Notes: generated by a model not told the origin, from the sequence alone. DNA of 64,000 nt from Liolophura sinensis (GCF_032854445.1 NC_088303.1:26455265-26519264), one strand, 5' to 3'. Positions 35,353 to 46,995 are shown, numbered from the stretch's first letter. Program-made: numbers and translations.

Positions 35353-38300
35353 CAATGTGTTTGAAGGGGTGCGGCATCGTGTCTTGTCCCCTCGTTATGG
35401 TATTCCAAAGATGCAATCCAAAAATATGTCGGCTTTTCAGACTGACCTAATACAAGGAGTCATCATCATGAAACGACCGAAATAATACTAGGAAAGCAAA
35501 GATGTAAAAATGCTGTCGTCTGACGTGGGCGATAAAGACCATTTCCATTGCATGTGTCAATAAACTCACCACTGTAAGGTTGGTACCTTGAGAGATAAAC
35601 CTGGGACAGTTTTAACTGGTATTCTGGTATTAACTGGTATAGCAAAGTGAAACTGATACAAAATAAATTATATATTTATGCATTTTACTGATTGTTTCTT
35701 AACACATCGGCCATATGCCTAATAGGCGGAGAAGTAAGAAGAACAACGCAGGTAAATGTACACTGGGTGCAATTTAATTTCCTCGGTCCAAATATCAAAT
35801 ATTGAATCACAAGCAATTATCGAAATTACGCAATGTCCATAGATCCTATCGATAATTTTAATTTTCCGACCAGGTGCGTCGAGGGAACAACTAGCAAATG
35901 TAAGGAAAACTGAGACTATCACCAGAATTGGATATAGAAAGACATGTACGGCATGAATAAAGTGATGTTGGCGCTTGTATGTTAGTGTTGATATTCTGTC
36001 CTTGTATAACCCTAGTTTTGCCTGCCACACATTAATGTTGACCTCTCTGGAATTTCTAGGGCATTTCAAAACACTTCAAAAAGCTCCAATTCACGTTTGG
36101 AAATTTTTTTTGTTTTCGTTGTTTTTCTAAGTAAATGTATGAAGTGTTTTGATGATCTCAACCAATATAAAATGAAAATGCCTCTTTGCAGACAAAGAGT
36201 AAGAGTGTTGGGCCTTACTGATTCTGTCAATCTTTCATTCTGAACACAAGAAAACGGAGCTGGTTCTGGCACGGACTGATAAAGTTGTCTGTGTTCATAG
36301 AGTAACGCTAATAAAGTGAATTGTCGCTTGGATCAAGCGATACAGATTCATTTTTGCCTTGGTAAATCTGTCGCACTGCCCTCGACAAACACTTTTATTT
36401 GGGTTGCATTTCCGGTGGGCTTTTGCCAGGCTTATACAATTTTACAGGTTTCAAAGCGCGCACTGCCGGAAATTGCGTCCCAGAATTGACTTCCTGATGA
36501 TAACGGTCCTGGATAGGTTTGTAACATTGAGAAGCGTGTTTCTACTTGGTCTGGATGCTATCAAGCGATCTATAGGAGCATGATACACTACACAACGGCC
36601 AATCGACAAACAAAGTCTCGTATAAACACGCTCCAGTGACTGATCAACGCGAGACTCATCCAAATGTTTCCCGTGTTTCCATACTGTTTAAGTCCAGTTT
36701 GGCGATAAATTGTTCGTGCTGAGACGAATCAAATATTTGAAGAACAAAGCCCTTTTGACACGTCATAGATTTGTGTGTTAAGGGTTAATTTGATTAACCC
36801 TTGAGAATCCGGCAGACGCGACAAGGGGGAGATGTTTTATGCCTCCATCTCTATCCCCTTCAGGCAGATATCAGCTCCGATTTCACAACGTCGCCATTTA
36901 GAGACTTTATCCGCTACACGGGAGAAGAGTCTAACGAGTACATTTCACAGTCGAGTGTTTTTGATCTCTAAAGACGACCGCGACGTCCAAATTAAATCTT
37001 TCCTCGGCGTTAGGTTTTTGCCTTATAGGATACTTTCTAAGCAGTGTTCTTGTTCGCCATAGAGAATGAACGCTGGTGGATTAATTATTGGGCCACCAGG
37101 TATTGGCGGTCAAATATTGTTAGAGTAAACAGGGACGTGAGTTAAGACGGACACAAGGCCCGATTCTGGTTTGGTAACGCAGTCGAGACGACCTCAAGCA
37201 CTGGCCTAGAGGAGCGTAACAACTGGCGATGACTGTTTGTCCGTGCTCATGTTCCCCACGTCTTAGCGATTGACTCTTACAGCCCCCAGGGTCCCTGTTC
37301 AAGAGTATAAACATGTAGACTTAAGCTGGGAGCTTAAGATTCAACTCAACTCGACTGTTTCGCCGGGTCCTAAACCCTCTTGTATGCGAAATGACGACCC
37401 ATCTGAACTGCATTGTACTCCAGTCGTTACGTGTATGCCGGCCCAAGTTAAAATCGCACGGCCATCAGAGCCTGCGGCCAACTCTGTACGAAAAATTGAG
37501 TTGAGTTTGCGTTTTAGGCTCACGTGAATGCTGGGCGTAAGAGCTGTATACATGTTGTTGGCATTATACAGCGCTTGTGTAATTCTAATTTACCTGGTAA
37601 AAGACTTCTTCTTTTAGAAAAAGAGAGCGAAAATTCATGTAAAAGAAAAAACTTTTATGCAGATGATAGAAACCTATAACACAATATTGACGTTGTGATA
37701 TGCTATCACAGATCACAGGCGGAAACTGCAACTCATCTAGTCAATATACACCGCTACAACTTCACTTTGGGACTAATAACAACGGTTAATACCAAAGTTG
37801 TCAGGGGTCCTCAACAAACTCACAGCAAACGCAGCGCCGCCATTCCCTGTGGGATATGTGAGAATGTCATTTTGAGATCCTTACTGATCAATCGCTGCCC
37901 TGGTGTCAATTACATCCGCCCACAGCTGTAAATAATCCTACAGGGGCCCAACATATAAAGTATACGTTCTGAATGTGTACCGCTAAAACAAGACTTGTAT
38001 ATACGAGCAAGACACGTCCAACCAACTTTATACACGATGGATGCAAAGTGTGACTTTAATTCCAGGAAACCAGGCATTTAGGTTTCCCCACAACACTCTC
38101 CGAAAAAAAACCCAGCAGATTGGACTATTATTAGCCATATCAAAAAAGCAGCTGATACGTGTCTTTCAAAGATCTTATTAAATAAGGTTTGATTTAACAA
38201 TGCGACAAACGCATCAGCTCACAGACTGAAAGTAAGTCTTTCAAATGTAAATAGCACAAATGTGTTGCTTGGATCACAGATTATGTGGTGTTCTTTTACT

Positions 38301-39340
38301 CTATGCCCTGTTTTATCCATTTATCATAAAATGGTGATTGCAAAATGCCGCTGATAGTGGACAGCCCGCGTCACTTACTGGATTTCCTCTAGCATAATTG
38401 GATCCCGCATCCCATAAAAACAGTGGCAATACCAAAATAGTGATAAGGCCGTTATTATTCTGTCGTCTGTAGAAGCATGGAAATGTTCGTTGACATGGAG
38501 GATCATCTCGCTCAATGTAACGTATATATGCATATGAAGAAATGTACGCGGCGAAGACGACTGGGTGTAAGAAAAACAGCTGTGCATATCTGCAAACTTG
38601 ATGAAGTCTAATCGTCTGGAGACAAAGCAAAAAATCATGGACGAGTAAACTCTGTAAAAAGATTACATGGCATGCCACACGGAAAAGTAGGAATGCATTA
38701 TTCGCCAAATGTGATAACTAGATTGTAGATGTGGATGGGGAATATGAACTAGGGTAGAATTTCCGCATGCTTCACCCGTACATGACGCTTTTGCCTAATT
38801 ATTGTCTATAAATACTTTCAAAATTGACTTTCTAATTCATGGACTACATTTTAAGCAGGGACGACAGGGAGTGTGGTATGTCATGCAGGTGTCAGCTGGG
38901 GCAGATATCACATGAGAAGATAACACAAAGCATATGGAGAATGCCAAAGGATTACCCAGTATTGTTACAGTAATCATTACCACACCCCAGTCAGGGGTTA
39001 AAGTTCATTTTGGAATCTTGCGTATTAGTTCACAGAAAATCGCAAAGTTAACAAACATGACAATTTCTGATTGGCACATGCAACTTTGTGTAATGCGTCT
39101 ACAGCTCTAAAGGTCAGTAGTTGCTGGACTGTACGGCTTTGTTTTCTCGATTCCGCGAACATCATGTTTTCGTCTGTCCACGACATGGTTCGCAAGATCG
39201 TCTTTTAGTTTCTTTCGTCGTAAAGATTTATCTGAGTGCAGACTTTCAAGTTGCCATGTGTATGAAACACCTTTCAGCAGAGTTAATAAAAAACAAATAC
39301 AGTCTGAAGCTACAAAAATCGCGATTTGAGCTTAAAATAT
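35353..39340. other. longest stretch without a recognised feature
   Basis: About 4 kb with no array, SINE or inverted-repeat element that I could identify. Open frames reach 131 codons (minus strand, 38313-38708) but carry no known domain. If the window holds exons of a real gene outside the remnants above, this is one of the likelier places, but I have no positive evidence. Confidence 0.4.
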
Positions 39341-39482
39341 TTCATGAGACAATACAGATAATATTGAGTTTAAGATTATTTTATTTTATCAGCTATGTAA
39401 CTCTAATGGATTTCATGAGACAATACAGATAATATTGAGTTTAAGATTATTTTATTTTATCAGCTTTGTAACTCTAATGGAT
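39341..39482. repeat. 71-bp tandem duplication, nearly identical copies
   Basis: The 71 bp at 39341-39411 are repeated immediately at 39412-39482 with a single substitution seen (CAGCTATGTAAC versus CAGCTTTGTAAC). The unit is AT-rich and includes ATAATATTGAGTTTAAGATT. This is a recent duplication, or possibly an assembly artefact. Confidence 0.95.
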
Positions 39483-40678
39483 GAGTATGATTTGACTCGA
39501 CGTTAGTATTACCGATTGTTTCGGACGAAGTTATCGATGAAATGTTATTTTAAAAAATCAATTAATAAAAGAAATATAACAAATGAAATAAGTACAATAG
39601 ATAACACAGCTAGGAGTGACGAAATCGCAGTCATTGCTATTGAATGACAAAAATCCCATAGGTCAGTGGATGCGGACTTTATTACTGTAATGGCCCGTTA
39701 TCACGGATTTTACATTATCCTATTCTCCTAACTTTAATCTGATTAAGGGTCCATTAGAAAATGACATCCTGGAATCAGAATGAACTTCTATTTCAGTACA
39801 TGGAACTGATGTAATGATTCTTTTCTGTCGGCTTCGCGTTATTGGCCAGACGTTTGATTTTTTTTTATTAAGGTATCATTGAAATGATAGCATTCCATTC
39901 CATTTGATGCATACAACCACACTCCTTTTTATATAAATGAACGTCGGGTTTTGGCGTAAGTCATAGGAAAGGTATATACAGAAAATGATTTGCAGAACCG
40001 GTATACAATGGCTCACGAGGCTATTTATCATTTAAGAAATAAAGAATAATATTAGCGTCATATGGAAAACAAATTAATTGTCATAAAATATTGATGATGA
40101 ATGACTTGCTAGGTCAGTAGTGATCTCCAAAGCGATGAGACTATAAATTCCTATTCTGCCGCAAAGCGCTGAGGGTCGGAACATTCCTTCATTCGCACGC
40201 AATATTTACACATCGCAGGTATGGCCAGCAAGCAACTAAAGTGAATTATTGAGGCGGTTGTTTCTATTTTAGATTTAATATCCTTCTGTGATACCTTTAG
40301 ACACCTGTGTTACTTGGACTTGGAGACATATTTATCAGTTTGGGACAAGAAGTGCTTGAGATGTACGCCGGCGGTTCTCGGCGCAATGTATCAAAAGTTG
40401 CGTAAACATGACCGTCTGGCGTACGTCCCAGGCTGTCAGTGGCCCATCCAGATAAAGCCAATAGCAACGTCAAGAAACAAGACCACGTCGTAAATTTCTC
40501 TGAAACCGTGACCGCGATTAATCCGTGGACAGAAGACTGCTTCATTTACAATGCCCAATTCGATCACTTTAACCTGTCGTTCCGATTAGAAACTACCAAA
40601 GCCTCAGAACCCTCCGTCACAAGATCCTTAAAACCCGTCTGTTGTAAGGGTTATCGACTTTATTTGGCTGTTAAATGA
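39483..40678. other. no recognised feature
   Basis: AT-rich spacer. A small plus-strand frame at 40439-40678 shows no domain. Confidence 0.45.
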
Positions 40679-41070
40679 AACCATATTCCTTGCAGGGCAT
40701 GCACCATTCTCGCCTTAAATAACGGCCACCCGCTAGCAAAGCAGAAATCTTGAACAACGCCGAGGTCAGGAATGATGAGACAGGAAGTGAAGTCAGAAAA
40801 CACAAACAATCTGTCCTGAAGTTTGTTTTCAATAATACTTTATACACATACATTCTCTTTATCTAAAGTATGTACAACATGACATTATCGATCACCTGAA
40901 ACAATTTTATTGATGAACGACGATTAAAAAATTCCGCCCGAGGACACAAGTGATGAGCCTAAGCCAAAATAAGCCTATCCGCATCCGCCCCCCCCCCCCC
41001 CCAGGCTCCAAAGGTCAAGCTTGTCTAGTGGTGGCAGTGATATAAAGCGATAGTAGAGATGCACAATATG
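40679..41070 (+). repeat. dispersed family Y, copy 1
   Basis: This is homologous to 54648-55060 along nearly its full length. Shared blocks in order are CCATATTCCTTGCAGGGCAT, AGCAAAGCAGAAATCTTGAA, GAGGTCAG, GTCAGAAAACA, CATTCTCTTTATCTAAA, GTACAAC, AGTGATGAGCC, AAGCCTA, CAAAGGTCAAGCTTGTCTAG and GTGGTGGCAGT. No inverted ends, poly-A tail or tRNA-like head were seen. It contains a 15-C run at 40988-41002 that copy 2 lacks. Confidence 0.85.
40988..41002. repeat. poly-C run of 15
   Basis: Uninterrupted run of 15 C inside family Y copy 1. The equivalent position in copy 2 reads GCGCTGCACCGGC, so the run arose locally. Confidence 0.95.
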
Positions 41071-42824
41071 CACAGTGACTTAACATAAATCTGGTCACAA
41101 GGGTAAACATATCAATGGCATGATCTCACCAGTGCAATCAGGGAATGGCCTGCCTCTTATATTTCTATATTTTTTAGTAAATTCCTAGTCGCCCTACTTT
41201 GAAAAAAAAAAGCGAATAGGTAAGAGCGAAAGCAATAAACTGACAGAAAGAGTTTGAAAATAATGTCAGATGACCTAAATTGCTCTCATACTGTACTATG
41301 TACCATCATATCTTGGATGCAAACTGTCAGATATATTGGAAAACGTTAAGGCTGATTTACTGGCTCCTCCAGCTTATATTAACCCGTGATAATGGGACAA
41401 GATGTGCTGCCTATCTGGGAGGATATACTCCAGCAGACTAGAAAACCTGGGATCCAGAAACCCTTGTGGCAAAGATAACATTGATAATCGTTTATACAGA
41501 CAAGTCACGTTGGACGGGGCCATAAATCTCGGCAAACTGGAAATGTAACAAGAAACTCGAAATCGTCCTAACCACTTAGAAATAATAATATCCATTTAAT
41601 GCAAATAAAGGCTAGAAACATTCTCAATAACCAGACTCCATTTTCGGGTACCAGGTCGCTTTCATACGTCCATCGGTAAGCAAATATACCGTTATTTACT
41701 ACAGAGATAACCTATCAGTTTCCCATGGCACTATTAGGCCAAAAGTTAATTTGTTCAACAGGAATATCCTTGAACGTTTAGCAACATTGATTTGTTCAGA
41801 CGACAACTGACTTGTAATCCAGCCTCCAAGGTATGGAACATTACACATCGCTGATATTTAATGTATGTGTATAAGACGGTTAATGTGTGTGTGTGCGTGA
41901 TTTCAGACATGGATACAATCCTGCACGTGACACAACTGATGAAGCCACGAACTTAATTAAGACAGAAATATAGGAGATAAACAGTACAAATGTCAACCTC
42001 TGTCCCGAGTGATCAGTGATTGAATATCGTGGAACTGTGTTCAGGAGTCATTCCTACACAAACCAATAGCATACTCCACATGCAAACAGCCAATTGTTCA
42101 ATTTGTTTTACAAACCATTACTTACGATATTATACCAAAGGTACATGTAAATCTTTGTATCGGCAAAATATCGGCTAGAAAAGTTTTTCCCTAACCTACC
42201 TAAAGTTACTAATCCGTTTATAAAACACACGTGTGAAAAGAGAGCTCAAGAGAAGGATGGGCACATTGCCATGCCAGACGAGACAGTGAAATTAACATCT
42301 TCTGGGATTTCTCTCCTCTACGCTTAATTAAATCAACAAGAGAAAGCATTTTGTCGGAACACAGGGAATTCGGCTAGACAAAAAAATACATCTTCAGAAT
42401 CTTTTCAGCTTTTTCCACTAGTATGTTCCATGAACAAGATCGGATCCAGTAAGCGTTCTAATTCAATCATAATGTGTATTTTATCGTCTGTTTATGTATA
42501 TTGGTTCCGTGGAAGAAGATGCTTTAGGCGACCTTACGTGATGATGAAGATTCTTGCACTGGCTTTTAATTTTTTTCACTTTATTTCGCTATTTTCAATA
42601 TTCTCTATTCTGCACGTTGAAGTCGGAAATCATATTAGCATCAGTGGTATTTTATGTTGGATATCGACGCCTTTATAGGCTGCTTTTTCATGTGGTTTGG
42701 CTTGTGAGATTTGACATAGAAAGTTCCGTTGTTCTATGAGTTGTACTGTGGGTTTCCTTGGTAGTGAATAGGAAGAATTATCTCAAGTTGTCTGTGAGCA
42801 ACATCTTTATAACTAAACGAGTAT
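41071..42824. other. no recognised feature
   Basis: About 1.75 kb without identifiable elements apart from a short TG run near 41883-41896. Open frames are under 85 codons. Confidence 0.45.
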
Positions 42825-42941
42825 AGGTAGTAGAGAAACGCTGAGAAAATGACGATTCTTGAAAAATAATGGGTGGGGCGCGGAGTACCGAGCCGATTAT
42901 TTTTTAAAGAATCGTCATTTGCAAGGCGTTTCTCTTACTTA
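42825..42941. mobile_element. 117-bp palindromic element
   Basis: The left arm (TAGTAGAGAAACGC, then AAATGACGATTCTTGAAAAA) is repeated inverted in the right arm (TTTTTTAAAGAATCGTCATT, then GGCGTTTCTCTTACTTA). The centre is a short GC-rich loop, GGGTGGGGCGCGGAGTACCG. It can fold into a near-complete hairpin. A partial third copy of CCGATTATTTTTCAAG follows at about 42970. It is too small to encode anything; probably a foldback or MITE-type element. Confidence 0.8.
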
Positions 42942-43544
42942 AACGTCAGAGTCCAGTTTTATGCAGCTGCCGATTATTTTTCAAGACTCAACAGTTATTG
43001 TTCTTTTATCCTCTGGAAGGAATTCCCTTTCCAAAATGCATTCACTTTATAACCCTGGCAGTACCAGGACTTCTCTGCATGTTGCAAGGAAACACTTAGT
43101 TCGTGTCGTTATATATAAAGAACATGTGCAGACATACAGACATCCATTCACTTCAATACTTCAGCATACACTGGTTGTGTAAGATTATGGACGGTGACTC
43201 GGTTTATATCTGAAATGAACGAAGCTTACATATAAAATGGCGAAATCTGATAGTAGATTACACAGTTCTGTGATATTGCCATATCAAGGCCTCGAGATAT
43301 CCAAAATAGTCGTAACCAGAATGCCACAAATTATATCCACCATTTCATCGTAGTACAAACTCTGTTTTGCTGTTCATATCTTTGCCTAAGAAAACTGATG
43401 ACGCCACTCTACCTTTGCTCAAAATGGCAACATTTGGTGCATTTGAAATAAAGGCGAAGAACGACACTGTCAGAAAATACATTTCGCATTGATAAGAAAC
43501 GAATGGACCCTTCATATATAACATGCTTATGTTAGACAAAGGAT
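42942..43544. other. no recognised feature
   Basis: Spacer leading into the transposon cluster. Nothing recognised except the partial palindrome fragment near 42970. Confidence 0.45.
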
Positions 43545-43769
43545 TGACGTCACAACAAACGTTTAAAGTCGTCTAAAAGGAGAAGGTTAAAAGGCCTTCC
43601 TGGATAGCTCAGTGGGATATTTTTAGAGTTCTGTGTTTGAGGGTTTGAATCTCGCTCTACCGCACACCAATCGGATGGTGCAAGTTGTCACTCAAACCAC
43701 TAACTCGCAAGTGTCGATTCTTGAAAATATTCGACCCCGCATACAATAGCGTGACGTCACAACAGACGT
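43545..43769 (+). repeat. third tRNA-derived SINE, flanked by direct repeats
   Basis: A tRNA-like head at about 43598-43663 has a good A-box (TAGCTCAGTGGG) and B-box (GGTTTGAATCT), distinct from the heads of SINE-A and SINE-B. The interval is bounded by 18-bp direct repeats, TGACGTCACAACAAACGTT at 43545 and TGACGTCACAACAGACGTT at 43752, with one mismatch. If these are target duplications the insert is about 190 bp. The head starts some 35 bp inside the left repeat, so the boundary is uncertain. Confidence 0.6.
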
Positions 43770-43905
43770 TCAACTAAACCGAAATGTGTGGCGGAAGAAA
43801 TGAGCAAGAGTACTTGGTTCCTGACGTGAATGTTAAAGGGAAATACATGCGACTTCGTTCATAAATGAAGTGTTCTTTACATGTCAAAAAAACCAAAACC
43901 AAAAC

Positions 43906-44195
43906 GGCTTCCTCTCTCGCAGGCTTTACGACAGGAGGGATAGATTTTACATTGTGAATTACCCTTACTTGGATAGCAATATATCGAAGGATCCTGCACA
44001 TGGCGTGTACATGTCCCGCCTTGTAGCATTTGTTAGATCCTGTGTGTCAATCAACGTCACAAGTAATTACTGCAAAAACTAATGTGTCAAGGTTATTCCA
44101 CCACAGGCATTCACTCCCAGTTTCTTAAGTTTTACAATGCGTATAATTCTCTTGTAGGTAAATATGAACAGAGGGTCCAGAATCTCTTATGCTCT
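43906..44195 (+). pseudogene. reverse transcriptase C-terminal fragment, broken
   Basis: From 43906 the plus strand encodes RRLYDRRDRFYIVNYPYLDS followed by a GVYMSRLVAFVRSC block. This is the well-conserved region downstream of the catalytic site in the same RT group as 3895-5025, where L-Y-D-K-R-D-D and Y-G-V-Y-x-S-Q-L-x-R are usual. A stop occurs at about 44080, but the next expected block, QGYS and then KFYNAYNSLVGKY, continues in another frame to about 44180. A frameshift has therefore disabled it. Everything N-terminal is missing, as expected for 5' truncation. An A-rich patch precedes it. Confidence 0.85.
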
Positions 44196-44218
44196 GCTTC
44201 ATGATTGTGTCTAATTCC

Positions 44219-44569
44219 GCGTAACACAGGCACAGGCCCGGATAGCACAATTGGTAGAGCGTCCGTTTGGGGAGCGGTAGATCCAGGGTCAATCTTGGGT
44301 CGAGCGAAACCTAAGATTTTAAAAGACTTTGGTGTTCAGCATGAAGGGGATAATGCAACGACTGGTTGACCCATCTCAGTATAATGGCTCGGGTGGGGCG
44401 GCTTATTTGCCTTCGGTGAGTCGTCTCAGTGAAGCAGTACCAGATAAAAGAGAGGTGGAAAACCGTCCTGCGACAAGGAGGCACATTACACGTGCGAACG
44501 CTCTAGGGATTACTTCGTCGTCATATGACTGAAAAATTGTTGAGTACGACGTTAAACCCCAAGCGTAAC
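44219..44569 (+). repeat. SINE-B, full-length body
   Basis: It has a tRNA-like head (GCCCGGATAGCACAATTGGT, then AGGGTCAATC as B-box) and the body blocks CAGTATAATGGCTCGGGTGG, TGCCTTCGGTGAGTCGTCTC, GACAAGGAGGCACATTACA and CATATGACTGAAAAATTGTT. It ends in the TTAAACCCCAAGC block without the ACTC tail. GCGTAAC occurs on both sides, at 44219-44225 and 44563-44569, and may be a short target duplication. Confidence 0.92.
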
Positions 44570-44641
44570 CCGGGGATAGGGGCGCCATATTCATCGTGTT
44601 GAAGTAGATCGCCACGTTGAATATTTGGACAGGTGCAATTT

Positions 44642-44890
44642 GAAAACTGTTGACTGCTTCTCTTTGCATAGTTCGGTCCTAATTTTGTACTCTATACGCT
44701 TTTTTAGTGCTTTGGTGGCTTGTGTTATACGTCGTTTTGTGGGCTGGCCTTGCCATTATTGACCTGAGATATCCTTAGTGGTTGACGGCTTTTATTCGAA
44801 TATCTGTTTCCACGGATAGAATCAAAGTCTGACCAGGTGAGGTGGGAGTAGGACATTAACTGAATGATTCAGCAAAGCCTCTCGCAGATA
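44642..44890 (+). repeat. dispersed family X, copy 2 (longest)
   Basis: It matches copy 1 over GACTGCTT, TTGTACTCTATA, TTTTTTAGTGCTTTGGTGG, ATTATTGACCTGAGATATCC and AGTGGTTGACGGCT. It matches copy 3 further on through GTTGACGGCT, TATCTG/TGTCCG and CTGAATGATTCA. It joins the shorter copies into one family of at least 200 bp. Confidence 0.8.
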
Positions 44891-44934
44891 CTCAAAAGAT
44901 TAAGGGAAACTATTCACAAAGACGCAAAAAGATG

Positions 44935-45107
44935 TATTTATTTATTTATTTGATTGGTGTTTTACGCCGTACTCAAGAATATTTCACTTATACGACGGCG
45001 GCCAGCATTATGGTGGGTGGAAACCGGGCAGAGCCCGTGGGAAACCCACGACTATCCGCAGGTTGCTGGAGACCTTCCCACGCACGACCGGAGAGGAAGC
45101 CAGCATG
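44935..45107 (-). repeat. SINE-A, head-less copy, minus strand
   Basis: It starts with (ATTT)n and GATTGGTGTTTTACGCCGTA. It runs through GGCCAGCATTATGGTGGGTG and ACCGGGCAGAGCCCGTGGGA to CCGGAGAGGAAGCCAGCATG. The tRNA-like head is missing. The middle is close to the consensus of other copies. Confidence 0.92.
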
Positions 45108-46196
45108 AACGCAAAAAAAATTCTTTCGAGTACATGAAGGTCATGTTATTAAACAGGATTTTTAATAAAGGGTATTTTGATAATAAAGGATTTTGATAAA
45201 GGATTCGCTTTTAATGTTTGATTTCAGTAGTCAGAATACGTCGAATACTTGATTTTAAAAATAACAGCTAAAAAGCAAAGCTATTATCATAGGACACACA
45301 ATGCTTCTGACATTTGCATTAAAGGTGTTGATTCACACCCATGGCGATTATGGAAAAGTTGACTTATAATAGATGGAAAACAAACACAGTAAAACCAATC
45401 AATACTGACTAAGCAAGCCTTACCTTTAAGGATCTCGATGGAGACAAGAATCAACCAAAATACAAATATTATTCAAGGAATTCTATCTTGCCCGCGAAGA
45501 ACGGTTCATCCCTTAATAGTCACGGACACAGTGAAGGCGTTTTGGGCTACAGTACTGTGTGCCTTGCCTGTATTAAATGAGGACGTATTACGAGAGACTG
45601 TATAATACAGAGTAAAGGTTGCGGGAATATGCATACTAACATGTGGGTCGATTGGGGAAAGTCATTGTCCTCGCTAGTTTCGTTCACGGCATGTTATTTG
45701 CATTGATCTCACAACACAGGAGGAGTGATTATAGTCTCGTCCAGCTCCGGCAGACGTACTGATATTATTACTAGGCACCAAACGAACTCGTATCGTGCAA
45801 GATAGCCACCTATTTGCAGATGGACATTTGTTACGCTACAAGCAACATCACTGTTAGTAGTAAGTATAAAATCATCATTAAACACACATGGTTATATTCC
45901 AAAGTGTCCCGCAACTGGACTGCTGGTATAGTTTATATTAATGTACGTAAAGACGTATAGAATAGGGAGTAAAACCACAGTGTGATAGCCTGTAAATGGT
46001 CACATGTAACCCGTGAAGTACGGCCTAATGTCTATTTACCCGACGATTTTATTCTAACTCTTGACGTAAATTCTGAAACGGTAGCATAATACACGATCCT
46101 ATATAAGCATGGCTTAAGCAGCAATTCATCAGACGTCAGTTTTTTTTACGTACGTTCAGTATACATGATAGACAAATTTACTGTTTGGTAAAGACC
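45108..46196. other. no recognised feature
   Basis: About 1.1 kb with no element or gene recognised. AT-rich with short ATTTTGATAATAAAGG-type echoes near 45160-45205. Confidence 0.45.
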
Positions 46197-46273
46197 ATGT
46201 AGGCGTCGTCGTATAAGTAAAATATTCTTGAGTAAGGCGTAAAACACCAATCAAGCAAATAAATAAATAAGAT
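46197..46273 (+). repeat. SINE-A tail fragment (plus) of an inverted pair
   Basis: GGCGTCGTCGTATAAGTAAA and AATATTCTTGAGTAAGGCGT, then CACCAATCAAGCAAATAAAT. It is joined directly to an opposite-strand SINE-A fragment at 46274. Confidence 0.9.
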
Positions 46274-46350
46274 TTATTTACTCAAGAATATTTCACTTAT
46301 ACGACGGCGGCCAGCATTATGGTGGGTGGAAGCCGGGCAGAGCCCGGGGG
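46274..46350 (-). repeat. SINE-A fragment (minus) of an inverted pair
   Basis: It begins GATTTATTTACTCAAGAATA, so the usual GATTGGTGTTTTACGCCGT stretch next to the tail is deleted. It continues through TATACGACGGCGGCCAGCAT to GGGCAGAGCCCGGGGGG, then an unrelated AAATAAATAAATAA. With 46197-46273 it forms a tail-to-tail inverted repeat able to fold on itself. Confidence 0.9.
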
Positions 46351-46611
46351 GAAATAAATAAATAACACAATGTAGGCCCATTAGCTTTCAGCGAATTTAA
46401 AGCCCCAGTATGCGCACTCTCCTATGTAGGTCCAACGGGTCCGAATCGGTATGCCTATTCTTTCTTTCTTTCTTTGAGCTGCTTTTCTATGCTCAAAACA
46501 GATAAATTCTGCGAAAATCTTGCCGGTGTAAAAGCAGTTTCACCAGGTACCAAATGTCGTCGCAACCCTATACACTACCATTATAAACACAATTTGGGGC
46601 ACCAAACCCCT
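46351..46611. other. spacer with a TTTC run
   Basis: Holds a short (TTTC)n tract near 46459-46475. Nothing else was recognised. Confidence 0.6.
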
Positions 46612-46672
46612 AGAGTGAAATATTCTTGAGTACGGCGTAAAACACCAATCAAAAAAAAAAAAAAAAAAAAAA
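46612..46672 (+). repeat. SINE-A tail with long poly-A
   Basis: Only the last block remains (AGTGAAATATTCTTGAGTAC, GGCGTAAAACACCAATC), followed by about 22 A. The poly-A tail differs from the AAAT tails of most copies. Confidence 0.9.
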
Positions 46673-46995
46673 CCCGAAAACCCCTAGACACGACAGATAC
46701 CCACGCCGCTCGGCGGTTAAGGGTGGATTACCGTCCAGAGAAAATAACTGGTGCAGTCAACTCAACATACGGAAGTGTCTGCTTCATTAACCTACAACTT
46801 GAGAGAACCAAGGTTCAGTAACAAGGTCTGTCTTGCCAAACCTTTTCGCAATATCGGAACTGGTAGGTAAGGTAACTGCGTATGTCTGTAACGTGGTGCA
46901 TATATGACGACTTTCAGAGGAAACTTTTCAGCCAGGAGAAAGTTTTCCTCTACTACATCTCTTAATTGCCTTATAAGGACTGGTACTATACTTGG

